Shown piece by piece: positions 5,473 to 7,151 of a stretch of DNA of 7,151 bases. Location: contig JAGLYY010000213.1 in the NCBI GenBank assembly GCA_023131935.1, positions 1 through 7,151 on the forward strand, in the 5' to 3' direction. The notes under the pieces were generated by a model that worked only from the letters and a program-made list of their open reading frames with translations, did not search any database and was not told where the DNA came from. Source of the DNA: Spirochaetales bacterium. GTDB taxonomy: Bacteria > Spirochaetota > Spirochaetia > JAGLYY01. Positions within the stretch are counted from its first letter, which is position 1, and the number at the start of each line of letters is the position of its first letter. A program made the position numbers and the translations under genes.

Positions 5473-6776
5473 TTTAGTAGGATCACAGGGGACCAGAGGG
5501 ACTGTCCCTGAATCTTTTCCGCGGATTGGCCGGTAAGGGTTTCCGCCTCAGGGTTCCATGTCAGAACCCGCCCCTCTGTGTCGAGGGTAATAAGGGCTGA
5601 GGGCATCGAATCGGTAATATTTTGAAGTAGTTGCTGGAGGTAGAGGATTTCAGTCTCTGTTTTCTGAATGTTCTCAACCATATTGTTGAAGGTGTGTGCC
5701 AGGATTCCGATTTCATCGTTTCTTATTACCGGTACTCGAATCTCCCTGTCACCTGACGTGATTTGCCTGGTGATGTCTACAAGGTTAGCCAGAGGGTTCG
5801 AAATGTTGCGTGTAATGGACAGTGAGAAGGCAAAAGCGAATAATACTGAGATTACCGCGATAATGATATTGATGCCTAACATATAATAGGTATCCTGAAA
5901 TGCTTCAGATTGTGCTTGCTCAGCCAGTAAAGCCATCTGGAGTTCAGGGATCCAGCGGTATACTCCAATAATGGGCTTGCCCCGGTGACCCTGAAAAAGG
6001 CCGGATCCATTTACGCGATCTTCTATCGCTTTTTTAGTACCCTCGGTGCGTACGTAGACAATTTTCCCTGACTCTTCAGTTTCTGAATCCGGATATCCTT
6101 TCGTGATTATCGCGTAATTGGCCCCAACCAGATAGGTTTCTCCCGATTCTCCCAATCCGGTCCGTTCATTCATAATTTCATTTAAGGTCGAAATGCTGGC
6201 TTGTCCCGCTATAACGCCAACACTTTGGCCCTCTTTGTCCATGACGGGAATGGCTGCAATTACAATCATCCTTCTAAACGTCGGGGAATAGATGGGAGGC
6301 TGAAAATAGCGTCCTGTCAGACCTTGCCGGAAGAAGGTTTGATTCTTTAATATGTGTCCCTCTCTTACTCTTTCGGTAGAAAGAATAACCTTGCCATTGG
6401 AGTCTAATAGAAGAATCTCCTCAAACAGTAAGCTATGCTCTATCATTAGCCGAAACCGTTCCCGCAGATCGTTTTTTATATTTGCGGATTCCTGTTCCTG
6501 TGTAAGCAGAATATTCAATTTGGCTTCCGCTCCGGGTCCTGCCGTCAGGGTGGGAATAAACCTGGAAAGACAATCTAACCAGGTCCCAATCTCCGCCTCT
6601 TTCAGAGTGGCAACCGATTCTAACTGGTTAACGATCTGCTTCCTGCTGTGGCTGAGGCTTGATATTACAGAGACACTGCTTATAATGATGGCCGGCAGCA
6701 GGGCAATAGCTATAAATCCAAGGAGCAGCCGGCTGGCAATGGTGGTGAAGGGGCGTGATGAATGTAAGCCTTTCAT
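5445..6776 (-). CDS. Truncated membrane sensor: TM-dCache-TM-HAMP-partial PAS, remnant of a histidine kinase
   Basis: Taken from the ATG at 6776, the ORF encodes 443 residues. TM1 is about 16-38 (LLLGFIAIALLPAIIISSV). A periplasmic dCache sensor spans about 50-290, including the typical GLGESGETYLVG. TM2 is about 299-321, HAMP about 322-374, and a PAS domain begins at about 380 (LLQNITDSMPSALITLDTEGR). PAS stops after IQGQSL, roughly 45 residues in, and the last 16 residues are out-of-frame sequence ending at TGA (5445-5447). The rest of PAS, HisKA and the catalytic domain are missing from this frame; the ATPase part continues in the -1 frame. The dCache lacks the amino-acid-binding RxWY-type signature, so the ligand is unknown. 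An in-frame ATG at 6845 would overlap the binding-protein fragment by 49 nt and add 23 unlikely residues. Neither start has a strong ribosome site. The gene is most likely broken. Confidence 0.75.
   Translation of the reverse strand: MKGLHSSRPFTTIASRLLLGFIAIALLPAIIISSVSVISSLSHSRKQIVNQLESVATLKEAEIGTWLDCLSRFIPTLTAGPGAEAKLNILLTQEQESANIKNDLRERFRLMIEHSLLFEEILLLDSNGKVILSTERVREGHILKNQTFFRQGLTGRYFQPPIYSPTFRRMIVIAAIPVMDKEGQSVGVIAGQASISTLNEIMNERTGLGESGETYLVGANYAIITKGYPDSETEESGKIVYVRTEGTKKAIEDRVNGSGLFQGHRGKPIIGVYRWIPELQMALLAEQAQSEAFQDTYYMLGINIIIAVISVLFAFAFSLSITRNISNPLANLVDITRQITSGDREIRVPVIRNDEIGILAHTFNNMVENIQKTETEILYLQQLLQNITDSMPSALITLDTEGRVLTWNPEAETLTGQSAEKIQGQSLWSPVILLKCSKFSLIS
5486..5510. repeat. Palindrome at the break point of the split kinase
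   Basis: The core AGGGAC-T-GTCCCT (5497-5509) is a perfect 6-bp inverted repeat around one base. An outer arm, CAGGGGAC (5486-5493), can also pair with GTCCCTG (5504-5510) with one bulge. The PAS reading frame makes sense down to about 5496, and the ATPase-domain frame makes sense from about 5502 onward, so the join falls on this palindrome. GGGACAGTCCC-like palindromes occur as dispersed repeats in many genomes, which would fit recombination, a deletion hot spot or an assembly misjoin. That general statement is from memory. Confidence 0.55.
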
Positions 6777-6796
6777 ATTCAATAATAACTCACTTT

Positions 6797-7105
6797 TTAA
6801 GGTTTCTGTTTTGTCTGCAAAAAGCGCATAGTAAAACCTGGACATTCCGGATTGTAGGCATCTTCCATCTCATTTTTCCAGCGTTCGCTATCGATCCATC
6901 CAACGGGTACGTAGCCTGTATCAATGAACGGTATGAGCGCCTGTATTGCCAATTCACGAAAATCGAGGCTTTTTGACGGCTGCTTTTTATGGATGATAGC
7001 GGCTGCTTCCTCGGGATGTTCAATAATATAGCACCACCCTTTCAGGCTTGCCTTCACAAAACGGGCAACCAGATCAGGATTATCTTCGATTGTTTTCTCC
7101 GGCAT
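6797..7105 (-). CDS. C-terminal part of an NMT1/ThiY-like ABC substrate-binding protein, probably a remnant
   Basis: The 102 residues from the first Met match the C-terminal third of NMT1/THI5-like periplasmic binding proteins, which bind thiamine precursors, sulfonates, nitrate or similar small molecules. Visible family features are DNPDLVARFVKASLKGW (8-24), HPEEAAAII (30-38), the helix ELAIQALIPF and GWIDSERW (69-76). Full proteins are about 300-350 residues, and this one has no signal peptide or ligand-binding N-lobe. The frame is closed by TAA at 7109-7111, two codons before the Met. The codons before that stop read EKIGVILSTGP, which still fits the family, so the coding sequence probably once ran through the stop. 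No ribosome binding site is seen. It ends 20 nt before the sensor start, so ligand capture and sensing may have been linked. Confidence 0.65.
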   Translation of the reverse strand: MPEKTIEDNPDLVARFVKASLKGWCYIIEHPEEAAAIIHKKQPSKSLDFRELAIQALIPFIDTGYVPVGWIDSERWKNEMEDAYNPECPGFTMRFLQTKQKP

Positions 7106-7151
7106 TGTTTAGGGTCCTGTGGATAATATTACGCCAATTTTCTCCCGTTAT

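Noticed and set aside
6777..6845. Earlier ATG at 6845 for the membrane sensor
   Set aside because: It overlaps the binding-protein fragment by 49 nt, lacks a ribosome site and adds 23 residues before TM1 that do not look like a sensor N-terminus. It is not fully excluded.

Overview
The window looks like an ordinary stretch of a free-living bacterial chromosome of medium GC, carrying six recognisable gene families and one clearly damaged locus. No taxonomic marker is present. The sensor/receiver gene style (dCache-HAMP-PAS kinase, single-domain receiver, NMT1-like binding protein next to a kinase) and the amidohydrolase recall free-living spirochaetes. That assignment is a guess from remembered family resemblance.

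Layout. Bases 1-128 are the 3' end of an unrecognised plus-strand gene. A complete plus-strand thpR (RNA 2',3'-cyclic phosphodiesterase) follows at 207-749. It is bracketed by two near-identical 17-nt direct repeats, each starting within the stop codon of the gene before it. Convergent to thpR is a long ArsR-type regulator (779-1819, minus). It is divergent from a metal-dependent amidohydrolase of the imidazolonepropionase-like group (1966-3090, plus). The 146-bp divergent region holds a good sigma70-like promoter for the amidohydrolase, with its -10 box only 5 nt from the ATG, and a weak candidate operator. Regulator and enzyme probably form a small regulated unit.

From 7151 down to 3104 everything is on the minus strand and reads as one signalling cluster. 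In order there is the C-terminal part of an NMT1/ThiY-like substrate-binding protein, a membrane sensor (TM, dCache, TM, HAMP, start of PAS), a detached HATPase_c domain, a single-domain response regulator, and a soluble REC-GAF-HisKA_2-HATPase_c kinase. The last two genes overlap, and the ATPase/receiver junction is tight enough for translational coupling.

The most notable observation is that the sensor and the ATPase are two ends of one former histidine kinase. The second half of the PAS domain and the whole HisKA domain, with the phospho-accepting histidine, are missing. The ATPase lies in the -1 frame. The join falls on a 13-nt palindrome at 5497-5509. The binding-protein fragment also has an in-frame stop just before its first Met, preceded by codons that still look like the same family. 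The input half of this pathway therefore seems to be decaying or mis-assembled, while the receiver and the REC-GAF kinase downstream look intact. I see no tRNA, rRNA, CRISPR array, intact mobile element or convincing intrinsic terminator. No new system can be claimed from this window.
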